Shown here: in pieces, positions 16,976 through 25,697 of the stretch
Layout: every line of letters begins with the position of its first letter
How positions within the stretch are numbered: position 1 is the stretch's first letter
Assembly (NCBI GenBank): GCA_020846875.1
Contig: JADLDB010000016.1
Span: 1-64,000, forward strand
DNA length: 64,000 bases
DNA from: Myxococcales bacterium
GTDB taxonomy: Bacteria > Myxococcota > Myxococcia > Myxococcales > Myxococcaceae
Direction: 5' to 3'
The notes under the pieces: generated by a model
Databases searched by the model: none
What the model saw: only the letters and a program-made list of their open reading frames with translations
Told to the model about the DNA's origin: nothing
Position numbers and translations under genes: made by a program

Positions 16976-17926
16976 TCACTCTTCTTCAGGCCCGCGGGCC
17001 GCTCCGGCGCTCACTCCCAGGAGGCGCAGGACCAACCGGCCCACGTCGGCCACCGTGCGTGCATCCGCCAGGCTCGCGGGGCCGAAGGACAGCAGCGCCA
17101 CCGGGTTGCGGGTGTGGCTGCGCGTCGACAGGTCCTCCACGTTGCCGTGATCGCTCACCAGCAGCACCTGCGCGTCGGCGGGCCGCGCGGCGATCACCTC
17201 CCGGGCGAAGGCGTCGAAGGTGGCCAGCGCCCGCACCGCCGCCGCTTCGTCCTGCTCGTGCCCCGCCTCGTCGGCCAGGTAGTGCTCGAAGAGCGTGAAG
17301 TCCTGCGCCAGTCCCCAGAAGACCTCCGCGGCCTCCTGCGCGGTGCGCTCCGGCACGTCCAGCCCGCGCTCCCTCGCCCTCCGGCCGTCGATGTCGTGGG
17401 TGAGGCCCTCCCCGCGCCGCGCGTCGTCGAAGGTGCGCAGGGGCACCCGGCCTGCAGCCATCGCCAGGGTGCTGGCCGAGGCCTTGCTCTTCCTCCGGTA
17501 GCGCTCCGGTACCTGGATATCGGGGGTGGAGGAGCCCCGTCGCGGTACGCCTAGCACGTCCAGCCAGGCCGCGGGGTAGGCGTTGGCGAAGGTGGCGCTC
17601 CGGCCGGCCGTGGTGAGGCTTCGGACGATGGACGCCTCGTCGATCAACGCCCGCAGCGCCGGGTTGGGGTACCCCAGCACGTGCCGGCCCAGCAGCCTGG
17701 GCGCCTCGCGCCCCGTGAAGATCGCCGTCTGGTTGGTGGCCGACTGCGGTCGCCCGTCCACGCCGAAGGTCGTGTCCAAGTCCGTCCGCCGGCCGCCGTG
17801 GGGCAGGGGCGCCCCTGCGCCGCCCCCGAACTGCGACAGCAGGAAGTCGCCGCGCGTCAGCGGGTTCACCGCCGGGTCCTTGTTGCCCACGCCCACCCCG
17901 TCGATGAAGAGCAGCGCGACGCGCAT
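16976..17926 (-). CDS. Alkaline-phosphatase-superfamily metalloenzyme (phosphoglycerate-mutase-like)
   Basis: 316 aa from ATG 17926. The start MRVALLFIDGVGVG carries the first metal-binding Asp, and VLLVSDHGNVED holds the Asp-His pair of the C-terminal metal site seen in iPGM, phosphopentomutase and sulfatase-fold enzymes. QSATNQTAIFTG fits the phospho-acceptor Ser/Thr region (SATGQT in cofactor-independent phosphoglycerate mutase-like proteins). The protein is much shorter than iPGM (about 510 aa) and lacks its inserted domain, so the substrate is unknown. The frame opens further up at 17959, but that start would overlap the divergent gene. Confidence 0.75.
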   Translation of the reverse strand: MRVALLFIDGVGVGNKDPAVNPLTRGDFLLSQFGGGAGAPLPHGGRRTDLDTTFGVDGRPQSATNQTAIFTGREAPRLLGRHVLGYPNPALRALIDEASIVRSLTTAGRSATFANAYPAAWLDVLGVPRRGSSTPDIQVPERYRRKSKASASTLAMAAGRVPLRTFDDARRGEGLTHDIDGRRARERGLDVPERTAQEAAEVFWGLAQDFTLFEHYLADEAGHEQDEAAAVRALATFDAFAREVIAARPADAQVLLVSDHGNVEDLSTRSHTRNPVALLSFGPASLADARTVADVGRLVLRLLGVSAGAARGPEEE

Positions 17927-17957
17927 CCGGCTTTGACTGTAACCTCCCGGCCTCTCC

Positions 17958-19037
17958 ATGGCTTTCCACGGCGACCTGTCCAGCTACCCGTTGCCCGATC
18001 TTCTGCAGTGGCTCGATGCGTCGAGAAAGACCGGCGCGCTGGGGCTCACCTGGGACGCCGGCCAGCGGAAGATCTTCCTCCTCACCGGGCAGATCGTCGC
18101 CACCGCGGCGCCCGGGCTGTGGGAGCGTCTGGCGCGGGTGATGGAGCAGGGCGGCGAGGCCCAGGGCGAGCGGGTGCTGGCCATGCTCAAGCGTGGCCAG
18201 GCGACCGAGCCCGCCGTCACCACCGCCGTCCGGCAGATCGCCGAGGAGGATCTGCTCGGCTCCTTCATCGACCTCAACGGCGCGCAGGGCGGTCGCTTCC
18301 ACTGGACCGAGGATCCCGACCGAGGCGAGGACGAGTGGGTGTCGATGGAGCTGCCCCTGCGCCACGTCGTCTTCGAGGCGCTGCGCCGGGTCGACGAGGC
18401 CCACGAGGTCGAGCGCGTCTTCCCGCACGATCACCTCGTGGTGCGGCCGGTGGCCGGCGCGGTGAAGCCGTCGCACGCGCTGGGGCGGGCGGTGCTGCGC
18501 CTGGTGGGCAAGGAGCCCGAGATGACGCTGTCGCGCGTGTGGCTGGCGTTGGGCGTGTCGCGCGGCGTCGTCACCCGCGCGGTGTACGATCTGCTCCGCG
18601 CCGGCCGCGTCTCGGTCGACGGCGCGCGCACGCCTGACTCGGATCCGATCGCGGAGATGCTGGAGAAGGGCGCCGTGCTGCTCCGCGAGCGCCAGTTCGA
18701 CGCCGCCGCCCTGGTCTTCGCCACCCTCATGCAGCGAGATCCGGGCGATCGCCGCGTCCGCGAGTTCGCCCGCATGGTGGAGCGGGAGCACGTCGCCGCC
18801 CTGTACCGGGAGATCGCGCCCGTCACCGTCTTCGACGTCGCCGCCGAGCCCCAGGCGATGACCGCCCTGCGCCCCGACGAGCGGAACCTGGTGGGGCAGC
18901 TCCAGTCGGGGTGGGATCTGTCCGCCGTCGTCCTCGCCAGCCCCCAGCGGGAGCTGGACACGCTCAAGGCGATCCACAAGCTGGTCCGCCAGGGGATCGT
19001 CACGCCGCGCTCCGAGTCCGCCGGCGCGCCGGAGTGA
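17958..19037 (+). CDS. DUF4388 (PATAN) domain protein
   Basis: 359 aa. The N-terminus MAFHGDLSSYPLPDLLQWLDASRKTG followed by a strand-rich segment is the DUF4388/PATAN domain, found widely in Myxococcota and Deinococcus signalling proteins. The middle has winged-helix-like regions (TLSRVWLALGVSRGVVTRAVYDLLRAG). The end has a tetratricopeptide-like segment (RQFDAAALVFATLMQRDPGD) and a second small helical domain. No catalytic motif is seen; a scaffold or signal adaptor is likely. Its stop lies four bases from the stop of the convergent MglA-like GTPase. Confidence 0.8.
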   Translation: MAFHGDLSSYPLPDLLQWLDASRKTGALGLTWDAGQRKIFLLTGQIVATAAPGLWERLARVMEQGGEAQGERVLAMLKRGQATEPAVTTAVRQIAEEDLLGSFIDLNGAQGGRFHWTEDPDRGEDEWVSMELPLRHVVFEALRRVDEAHEVERVFPHDHLVVRPVAGAVKPSHALGRAVLRLVGKEPEMTLSRVWLALGVSRGVVTRAVYDLLRAGRVSVDGARTPDSDPIAEMLEKGAVLLRERQFDAAALVFATLMQRDPGDRRVREFARMVEREHVAALYREIAPVTVFDVAAEPQAMTALRPDERNLVGQLQSGWDLSAVVLASPQRELDTLKAIHKLVRQGIVTPRSESAGAPE

Positions 19038-19041
19038 AGCG

Positions 19042-20106
19042 TCACTGCTGCGGCGTGGGCAGCCCCGCGTGGGTCAAGCGGACGAAGGTCTGCGACACCA
19101 CGTAGAGCGCGAACGCGGCGTCGTCGATCCGCGCGTCTGCCCGGGCCGCGCGGGTCTGCAGCTCCAGCACGTCCCGGCCGTCCAGCCCGAGCAGGTACGA
19201 CTGGCTGCCGATGTTCCCGTCCCCCGCGAAGGCCACGCCCCGCGTCACCACCTCCAGGCAGGCGCGCACGCAGCCGTCGTAGTCACCCTGCGAGAAGGCC
19301 ACCTCCGCGGCGCGGGTGGGATCGATCAGCGCGGCCGGGGCCAGGGCGGCCACGGCTCCGAGCAGGGGCCTGGGAGGCGCTTCCGGCGGGGGCGCGGGCA
19401 GGGAAGGGGACGCCGCGTCGAGGTGCTCCTTGAGCTGCGCCTCGAGCGAGCTCTTCTCGTCCTTCGCCAGCGCCATCGGCTCGGCCACCGGCTGCTTGCG
19501 CGACTTCGGCGACGGCACCACCCGCCGCGCACGCAAGTCGAGGATCACCAGGCGGATCATCGCCTTCATCCCGTCCAGCACGCCCTGGCCGGCGGTGGCC
19601 GACGTCTCGAAGTCGGGCACGCTGCGCGGGTTGAGCGCGGCGCGCATGTGCTCGATCGGCAGCGCGTTGGTCAGGTCGCGCTTGTTGTATTGGATCACCA
19701 GGGGGAAGGACTCCAGCCGCACGCCCTGCTCGGCCAGGTTCTCCTCGAGGTTGGCCATCGACTCACGGTTGGCGTCGTCGGCGCCGGGGTTGGAGTCGGC
19801 CACGAAGATCACCCCGTCGGCGCCCTGCAGCACCAGCTTGCGGGTGGCGTTGTAGAAGACCTGGCCGGGCACGGTGTAGAGCGCCAGCCGCAGGGCGTAC
19901 TCGCCGACGCGCTCCACCCGCACCGGGAGGAAGTCGAAGAAGAGCGTGCGATCCGCCTCGGTGGGCAGGGACATCAGCTCGCCGCGCAGGCTGGGCTTGA
20001 TCGACTCGTAGATGCACTTGAGCGACGTGGTCTTCCCCGACAGGCCGGGGCCGTAGAAGACCAGCTTCGCCGCGACCTCGCGGGCCATCACGTTGACGGT
20101 ACTCAT
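19042..20106 (-). CDS. MglA-type small GTPase with long C-terminal extension
   Basis: 354 aa. The first 195 residues are an MglA-family Ras-like GTPase: P-loop GPGLSGKTT (19-27), switch II TVPGQVFYNATRKLVLQGAD (from about 78), and the guanine-specific NKRD. MglA controls cell polarity and motility reversals in Myxococcus. This protein adds about 150 residues: a charged/Pro-rich linker and a C-terminal domain (AFSQGDYDGCVRACLEVV through SYLLGLDGRDVLEL) not present in canonical MglA. It is the last gene of the purM-purN-flavoprotein operon, joined by a four-base overlap. No MglB-type GAP gene is adjacent. Confidence 0.85.
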   Translation of the reverse strand: MSTVNVMAREVAAKLVFYGPGLSGKTTSLKCIYESIKPSLRGELMSLPTEADRTLFFDFLPVRVERVGEYALRLALYTVPGQVFYNATRKLVLQGADGVIFVADSNPGADDANRESMANLEENLAEQGVRLESFPLVIQYNKRDLTNALPIEHMRAALNPRSVPDFETSATAGQGVLDGMKAMIRLVILDLRARRVVPSPKSRKQPVAEPMALAKDEKSSLEAQLKEHLDAASPSLPAPPPEAPPRPLLGAVAALAPAALIDPTRAAEVAFSQGDYDGCVRACLEVVTRGVAFAGDGNIGSQSYLLGLDGRDVLELQTRAARADARIDDAAFALYVVSQTFVRLTHAGLPTPQQ

Positions 20107-21581
20107 GCGGGCCTCCTCGCCTTGAGCGGGTCAGTCTTCTTGAGCTTCGCCTCGATCTGCTTCACCGCGCGGCCGGCGGCCAGCGCCTCACCTTCGATGC
20201 CCAGGCCCGGCAGCACCTGGCGGTTGGCGAGGAGCAGGTGCTTCCACGGTGACGAGGTGCCCAGCGCCGAGACCCCCAGCCAGGCGTCCTCGGGCACGGT
20301 GAAGATCGGCCAGGGCTCACCGCGCCCCGCCGCCACCGGCCCCGCGTCCAGCCACGGCGTGGACTCCAGCACCGCGTGCTGGCGGGTGAAGGGCAGCAGC
20401 TCGTCGAGCGCGCTCCAGATCGTCCCGATGAAGGCGCGGATCGCCGGCTCGCCTCCTGCGCGCAGCTGGGACGGCGCCGGCACGCCTACCGTCAGCACGC
20501 GGTGCTCGGGGGAGTCGGCGTCCCCCGCGGTGCGCACCGCTGAGACCTGCAGCAGGACGGCGCCCCCGTCGAAGGCCTCGCTCCTCACCAGGGCCAGCTC
20601 GCCCAGCCCCCGCGGCAGCGCCTTCTCGGGCACCACGGCGTTGAGCGTGAAGAGCGCCTTGCTCGAGGGGACGCGCGCCAGCGCCTTGTCGGCCGCCTTC
20701 TGCCGGGCCTCGGGGATCACCTTCGTCAGCACCTCGAGATCGCACGCGGCGACCAGGATCGGCGCCTTGTAGACGGTGTCGGTGCGGGTGAGGCGGACGC
20801 CCGCGGCGAGAGCGCCCTCGAAGGCCAGCAATTGCACGGCCTCGTCGGGGTGCAGCACGTCCGCGCCCAGCTCGCGCGCGCGCTCTTGCAGCAGGGTGAG
20901 CAGCCCCTCTCGGCCGCCGGGGAAGACGGTGGGCGCGGCGAGGAGGTGGCCCAGCGCCCGGGTGCGGGTGAGGGGGCTGCCGTTCGACACCGGGGCGGCC
21001 CACGGCAGCAGGGCGCGCAGGGGCGACGTCTCTTCCAGGGGAGTGTCCTGCGCGAGCCCCTCCACCTTCGCCAGCGCCCGCTTGAAGCGCCATGAGGCGA
21101 AGAAGCCTTCCGGCGGGAGATCCGGGTGGGTGGAGAAGAAGGGATCGCTGGCGGTCGACGCCTCCACGGCCGCGCTCCAGGCGGCGTCGTAGGCCTCGGC
21201 GGCCGGCCCCAGGGCGCGGGTGAGCTCCTTCACCCGGACGGCCTCGTCGGGGCTGCGCTCGAAGCGCCGGCGCGGCTCGATGAGCTGCAGCGGGGGCGCG
21301 CGGAGCTGCCGGTGCACGAGGCTGGTGACGCCCAGCGCCAGCAACTGCTCCTCCAGCAGCGGGATCTCCTTGAGCGGGGGCATGACGAAGGGGGCGTGCG
21401 GGAGCCGCCAGTCCCCGTGCACGTACGGCGCCGACAGCCCGTCGTGAGGCACCAAGAGCACGTGCAGGCCGTGGCGCGCGAGGAGCGCGGTGGTGATCGT
21501 CCCCGCCAGTTGTCCACCGAAGACGATCGCGTCGTAGACGTGGCGCCCGGGCGTCGGGGTGCGCTTCGCGGGAGCCGTCAT
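20103..21581 (-). CDS. FAD/NAD(P)-binding protein, phytoene-desaturase/amine-oxidase-like
   Basis: 492 aa. The N-terminal dinucleotide-binding fold is YDAIVFGGQLAGTITTALLARHGLHVLLV, with a variant GxGxxG (GGQLAG). A substrate domain fills the middle, and a C-terminal FAD-contact-like segment ends GLGIEGEALAAGRAVKQIE. The overall layout resembles phytoene desaturase/amine oxidases, but key motifs are loose, so the reaction is unknown. Four-base overlaps join it to purN upstream and the MglA-like GTPase downstream. Confidence 0.65.
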   Translation of the reverse strand: MTAPAKRTPTPGRHVYDAIVFGGQLAGTITTALLARHGLHVLLVPHDGLSAPYVHGDWRLPHAPFVMPPLKEIPLLEEQLLALGVTSLVHRQLRAPPLQLIEPRRRFERSPDEAVRVKELTRALGPAAEAYDAAWSAAVEASTASDPFFSTHPDLPPEGFFASWRFKRALAKVEGLAQDTPLEETSPLRALLPWAAPVSNGSPLTRTRALGHLLAAPTVFPGGREGLLTLLQERARELGADVLHPDEAVQLLAFEGALAAGVRLTRTDTVYKAPILVAACDLEVLTKVIPEARQKAADKALARVPSSKALFTLNAVVPEKALPRGLGELALVRSEAFDGGAVLLQVSAVRTAGDADSPEHRVLTVGVPAPSQLRAGGEPAIRAFIGTIWSALDELLPFTRQHAVLESTPWLDAGPVAAGRGEPWPIFTVPEDAWLGVSALGTSSPWKHLLLANRQVLPGLGIEGEALAAGRAVKQIEAKLKKTDPLKARRPA

Positions 21582-22192
21582 GCGATCCGCTCCGACAGCA
21601 GCACCTGGCGGCCCGCGAGCTTCGCGCGGCCTTCGGCGACGGCCTTCACCACCGCGGGGAAGAGGCGGTGCTCCTCGGCGTGGATCCGCTCGCCCAGCGA
21701 CGTCTCGTCGTCCGTCGGCAGCACCGGCACGGCGGCCTGCGCGATGATCGGCCCGGTGTCGGTGCCCTCGTCCACGTAGTGCACGGTGCAGCCCGTCACC
21801 TTCACGCCCGCGGCCAGCGCCTGGCGGATCGCGTGCAGCCCGGGGAAGGACGGGAGCAGGGCGGGGTGCAGGTTGATCACCTTCCCGGCGAAGCGCCTGA
21901 GGAAGGTGGTCGTCACCAGCCGCAGGTACCCGGCGAGGCAGACCAGATCGACGCCGTGGCGCGCCAGCTCGCCGGCGACCGCGGAGTCGTAGGCGTCACG
22001 GCTCGGCCAGCGCGAGTGATCCATCAGCACCGCGGCGATCCCCGCGGCCCGCGCGCGCTCCAGCGCCTTCGCGGTGGGGACGTTGCAGATCAGCACCACC
22101 ACCTCCGCGGGCGTGCCGGGGACGTTGAGCGCGTCCACCAGCGCCTGGAAGTTGGAGCCGCTGCCCGAGGCGAGCACCCCCACGCGCATCAT
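21578..22192 (-). CDS. purN: Phosphoribosylglycinamide formyltransferase
   Basis: 204 aa. PurN transfers a formyl group from 10-formyl-THF to GAR in purine synthesis. The N-terminus RVGVLASGSGSNFQAL is the phosphate-binding motif. KVINLHPALLPSFPG contains the catalytic-site His, and VTGCTVHYVDEGTDTGPIIAQ contains the catalytic His/Asp loop. The ATG at 22192 overlaps the purM stop (ATGA), so the two enzymes for consecutive parts of the pathway are translationally coupled. Confidence 0.95.
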   Translation of the reverse strand: MMRVGVLASGSGSNFQALVDALNVPGTPAEVVVLICNVPTAKALERARAAGIAAVLMDHSRWPSRDAYDSAVAGELARHGVDLVCLAGYLRLVTTTFLRRFAGKVINLHPALLPSFPGLHAIRQALAAGVKVTGCTVHYVDEGTDTGPIIAQAAVPVLPTDDETSLGERIHAEEHRLFPAVVKAVAEGRAKLAGRQVLLSERIA

Positions 22193-23223
22193 GACTCGAT
22201 GATCGCCTCCGCCTCGGCGCCCGGCTTGCCGGCCTCGATCTGCCCCACGTCCCAGGCCTCGAGCCCGCGCGCGGCGAGCAGCTTCAGGGCCGGCTGCACG
22301 TGCTCGGGCGCCACGACGATCGTCAGCCCCAGGCCCATGTTGAAGGTGCTGTACATCTCCGCCGGGGCCACCTGCCCCAGCCGCTGCAGCACGTCGAAGA
22401 TCGGCGCCCGCTTCCAGGCCAAAGGCGAGAGCACCGCGCGCGTCCCGTCCGGCAGGCAGCGCGGCACGTTTCCTGGCAGCCCGCTGCCGGTGATGTGCGC
22501 CAGCCCCTTCACCGGCACGGCGTCCTGCAGCGCCAGCACGTCCTTCACGTAGATCCGCGTGGGCTCGAGCAGCGCGTCGCCCAGCGCCAGCCCGTCCACC
22601 TTCGCGGTGAGCTCCAGCCGGTTGTCGGCGAGGATCTTCCGCGCCAGCGAGTAGCCGTTGGAGTGGAGCCCGGTGGAGGCCACGCCGATCACCCGGTCGC
22701 CGGGGACGATGGCCCGTCCGTCGATGATCCTCGAGCGCTCGACGATCCCCACCGCGAAGCCGGCCAGTTCGTACTCGCCGGGAGCGTAGAAGCCGGGCAG
22801 CTCGGCCGTCTCTCCGCCCAGCAGCGTGCAGCCCGCCAGCTCGCAGCCCCTGGCCACGCCGGCGATCACCTTCTCGGCTTGCTCGAGCTCCAGCTTCGAG
22901 GTGGCGAAGTAGTCGAGGAAGAAGAGGGGCTCGGCGCCGCTGGTGAGCACGTCGTTGACGCTCATCGCCACCAGATCGATGCCGACGGTGTCGTGGCGGT
23001 CCATGGCGAAGGCCAGCTTCAGCTTGGTGCCGACGCCGTCGGTGCCGGACACCAGCACCGGCTCTTTGTATTTCCCGGGGGGGATGGCGAAGAGGCCGCC
23101 GAAGCCGCCGACGCCGGAGACGACCTCGGGGCGCTTCGTCCTGACGGCGTGTGGCCTGATTCGCTCGACCAGTGCGTCGCCCGCCTCGAGGTCCACGCCC
23201 GCGTCTTTGTAGGTGGTCGCCAC
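22189..23223 (-). CDS. purM: Phosphoribosylformylglycinamidine cyclo-ligase
   Basis: 344 aa, the expected length. PurM (AIR synthetase) converts FGAM to AIR with ATP. The start TTYKDAGVDLEAGDALVERI, the ATP/Mg segments VSGTDGVGTKLKLA and DLVAMSVNDVLTSGAEPLFFLDY, and GLHSNGYSLAR and HITGSGLPGNVPR are all canonical. I chose the GTG at 23223 because the conserved N-terminus begins one codon later. It opens an operon with purN, a flavoprotein and an MglA-like GTPase, and is divergent from the adenylate cyclase gene. Confidence 0.95.
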   Translation of the reverse strand: MATTYKDAGVDLEAGDALVERIRPHAVRTKRPEVVSGVGGFGGLFAIPPGKYKEPVLVSGTDGVGTKLKLAFAMDRHDTVGIDLVAMSVNDVLTSGAEPLFFLDYFATSKLELEQAEKVIAGVARGCELAGCTLLGGETAELPGFYAPGEYELAGFAVGIVERSRIIDGRAIVPGDRVIGVASTGLHSNGYSLARKILADNRLELTAKVDGLALGDALLEPTRIYVKDVLALQDAVPVKGLAHITGSGLPGNVPRCLPDGTRAVLSPLAWKRAPIFDVLQRLGQVAPAEMYSTFNMGLGLTIVVAPEHVQPALKLLAARGLEAWDVGQIEAGKPGAEAEAIIES

Positions 23224-23316
23224 GGGCCACGGCTTGTACCGCGAGGGGCCCCGTGGGGCCATCGATTGCGACGTGCGCGCTGGGCCTTTGGAAGTAGGCT
23301 CGGCAGCTCCTTCCCG

Positions 23317-25644
23317 ATGCGCGCCTTGATCTTCCGTCGCCGCTACGAGGTGTTCGGCCTGGCGGTGGCGATCCTCTTCGGCGCGCTGCACGGCTGCACG
23401 GCGCGGGCCATCGTGGGGCTGTCGAAGGAAGGCGGCGCGGTGCACCGGGGCATTCAGGCCTTCGAGGCGCGCGTCACCAACATCCTCTTCCGGGTGCGGG
23501 GAGAAGGGCCGGCCAGCCCCGACGTGGTGGTGGTGGAGATCGACGAGAAGGGCGCCCAGCGGTATGGCCTGTGGCCCTGGCCCCGCGACGTGGTGGCGAA
23601 GCTGATCCGCGGACTGGTGGACGCCGACGCGAAGGTGGTGGGGCTGGACATCGCCTTCACGGACGAGGTGGCGGGCAGCGCCCTCGCGCAGGCGTGGCTG
23701 GCGCGCCTCGAGGCCGCGGGGCCGCTGGGTGCGGACCTGGAGGCGCTCAAGGCCGAGCTCCAGGCGGCCGCCAGCCACAGCCCGGACGCGGCGCTGGAGG
23801 AGGCGCTCAAGGCGGGGGGCCCCAGGGTGGTGCAGGGCGTGCTGCCGCTGTCCGAGGGCGATCTCAAGTCGGTGCCTGCGGAGGCGCTGGCCCGGTACCG
23901 GAGAGGCGAGGACGGGGCGCTGATCCGCGAGCTGCCTGGCGCGGTGAAGGGCAGCGTGCTGCCGGTGAAGGTGTCGGAGGTGAGCGGCTGGAACATCGCC
24001 GCGGTGCAGACGCCGCTGCCGCGCTTCGAGGGCCTCGGGAACCGGCTGGGCCACTTCGGCACCGTCACCGACGTGGACGGGACGATCCGCCGCGCAGCGC
24101 CGCTGGCGAGGGTGGGCGATCGCGGCTTCTTCCCGTCGCTCGGCCTCCAGGCGGCGGCGGTGGCCCTGGACGCGACGGTGGAGCCGACGGTCGATCTGAG
24201 TCGGCACGAGCTGGACGGCGTGCGGCTGCGCAGAGCCCAGGGCGCGCCGGTGATCGTCCCCATGCAGGGCGACATGCCCTTCACCCCCATCAACTACCCG
24301 GGCAGCGAGCGCAGCTTCGAGCGCGTCAGCGCCACCGAGGTGCTGGACGGGACGGTCGACCAGGCGCGCCTTCGAGGGAAAGCGGTGCTGGTGGGCGTCA
24401 CCATCACCGGCAGCTCGGGCGATCAGCGCGTGACGCCCTTCAACGAGTTCAGCCCGGGCATCTACACGCACGCGTCCTTCGTCTCGAACGTGCTGCGCGG
24501 CGACTTCCTGACTCGCCCCGGAGGGATGACGGAGCTCGAGGTGCTGGCGCTGGTGGTGCTGGCCCTGGCGGTGACGGTGGGCGTCTCGCGGCTCAAGTCC
24601 TTCAAGGCGAAGGCGGTGGTGATCGCCGGGACCCTCGGCGGGTGGAGCTTTGTCACCTACCTGGCCTTCACGCGGGGCGTGCAGGTGTCCTGGGTGGCGC
24701 CCACGCTGGGGCTGCTGGTGGCGTCCTTCGGGGCGGTCTTCCTGGGCTACCTGTCCGTCGATCGCGAGAAGCTGAAGCTGCGCAGCACCTTCAGCCGCTA
24801 CCTGGGCGAGGACGTCATCGCGCTGGCACTGGAGAACCCCGAGCGGCTCAACCAGGGCGAGAAGCGCGAGATGACGGTGCTGTTCTCCGACATCCGCGGC
24901 TTCACGTCGCTGTCCGAGCGTATGTCGCCCGAGGTGCTCGCCGACTTCATCAACCAGTACCTCTCGCCGATGACGCGGATCGTCTTCGAGGAGAAGGGCA
25001 CCCTGGACAAGTACATCGGCGACGCGCTGATGGCCTTCTGGAACGCGCCGCTGGACCAGGCGGATCACGCGCTGCGGGCCTGCCGCGCCGCGCTGGCCAT
25101 GCTGTCGAAGCTGGACGAGCTCAAGCAGGGCTGGCGCGAGAAGGGCTACCCCGAGCTGGACATCGGCGTGGGGATCAACTCCGGGCCGATGGTGGTGGGC
25201 AACATGGGATCCGACGTGCGCGTCGACTACACGGTGCTGGGCGACGCGGTGAACCTGGCCAGCCGCCTCGAGGGCACCACCAAGCTGTACGACGCGAAGA
25301 TCATCATCAGCCAGTTCACCTTCGCGCAGGTGAAGGGCCGGGTGGTGGCGCGGCGCCTGGGCGCGGTGCGCGTCAAGGGCAAGCAGCAGCCGGTGCAGAT
25401 CTACGAGCTGCGGGCGCTGGGTGAGGCGTCGGCAGAAGAGGCGGAGGTGATCGCCACCTTCGAGGCGGCGCTCGACGCGTGGGCTGCCCAGCGCTTCGAG
25501 GAGGCCGGGAAGGGCTTCGCGGCGGTGCTCGCGAAGTGGCCAAAGGACGCGCCCGCCGCCCGCTACCAGGTGTCGGCCGAGGAGTTCCAGGCGCAGCCGC
25601 CGGGCGCCAACTGGGACGGCGTCATCTCGCTCAAGACCAAGTAG
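23317..25644 (+). CDS. CHASE2 domain class III adenylate/guanylate cyclase
   Basis: 775 aa. An N-terminal membrane anchor is followed by an extracytoplasmic CHASE2 sensor (about residues 45-390, including VVVVEIDEKGAQRYGLWPWPR). Three transmembrane helices follow (about 405-480), then a cytoplasmic class III cyclase domain (about 515-690) with metal-binding Asp in FSDIRGFTSL (D525) and KYIGDALMAFW (D569), and VDYTVLGDAVNLASRLEG. A short helical tail follows. The family makes cAMP from ATP; cGMP cannot be excluded. The next two genes encode a cyclic-nucleotide receptor and a class II phosphodiesterase. Confidence 0.92.
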   Translation: MRALIFRRRYEVFGLAVAILFGALHGCTARAIVGLSKEGGAVHRGIQAFEARVTNILFRVRGEGPASPDVVVVEIDEKGAQRYGLWPWPRDVVAKLIRGLVDADAKVVGLDIAFTDEVAGSALAQAWLARLEAAGPLGADLEALKAELQAAASHSPDAALEEALKAGGPRVVQGVLPLSEGDLKSVPAEALARYRRGEDGALIRELPGAVKGSVLPVKVSEVSGWNIAAVQTPLPRFEGLGNRLGHFGTVTDVDGTIRRAAPLARVGDRGFFPSLGLQAAAVALDATVEPTVDLSRHELDGVRLRRAQGAPVIVPMQGDMPFTPINYPGSERSFERVSATEVLDGTVDQARLRGKAVLVGVTITGSSGDQRVTPFNEFSPGIYTHASFVSNVLRGDFLTRPGGMTELEVLALVVLALAVTVGVSRLKSFKAKAVVIAGTLGGWSFVTYLAFTRGVQVSWVAPTLGLLVASFGAVFLGYLSVDREKLKLRSTFSRYLGEDVIALALENPERLNQGEKREMTVLFSDIRGFTSLSERMSPEVLADFINQYLSPMTRIVFEEKGTLDKYIGDALMAFWNAPLDQADHALRACRAALAMLSKLDELKQGWREKGYPELDIGVGINSGPMVVGNMGSDVRVDYTVLGDAVNLASRLEGTTKLYDAKIIISQFTFAQVKGRVVARRLGAVRVKGKQQPVQIYELRALGEASAEEAEVIATFEAALDAWAAQRFEEAGKGFAAVLAKWPKDAPAARYQVSAEEFQAQPPGANWDGVISLKTK

Positions 25645-25697
25645 GCGATAGTTCAATTGACGCCCCTCAAAACACGGGTGAGAGTCCCCGCACGCAC

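Noticed and set aside
22300-23316. Upstream extension of the adenylate cyclase frame antisense to purM
   Set aside because: The sequence before ATG 23317 is Arg/Gly/His-rich shadow; the membrane anchor begins only after that ATG.
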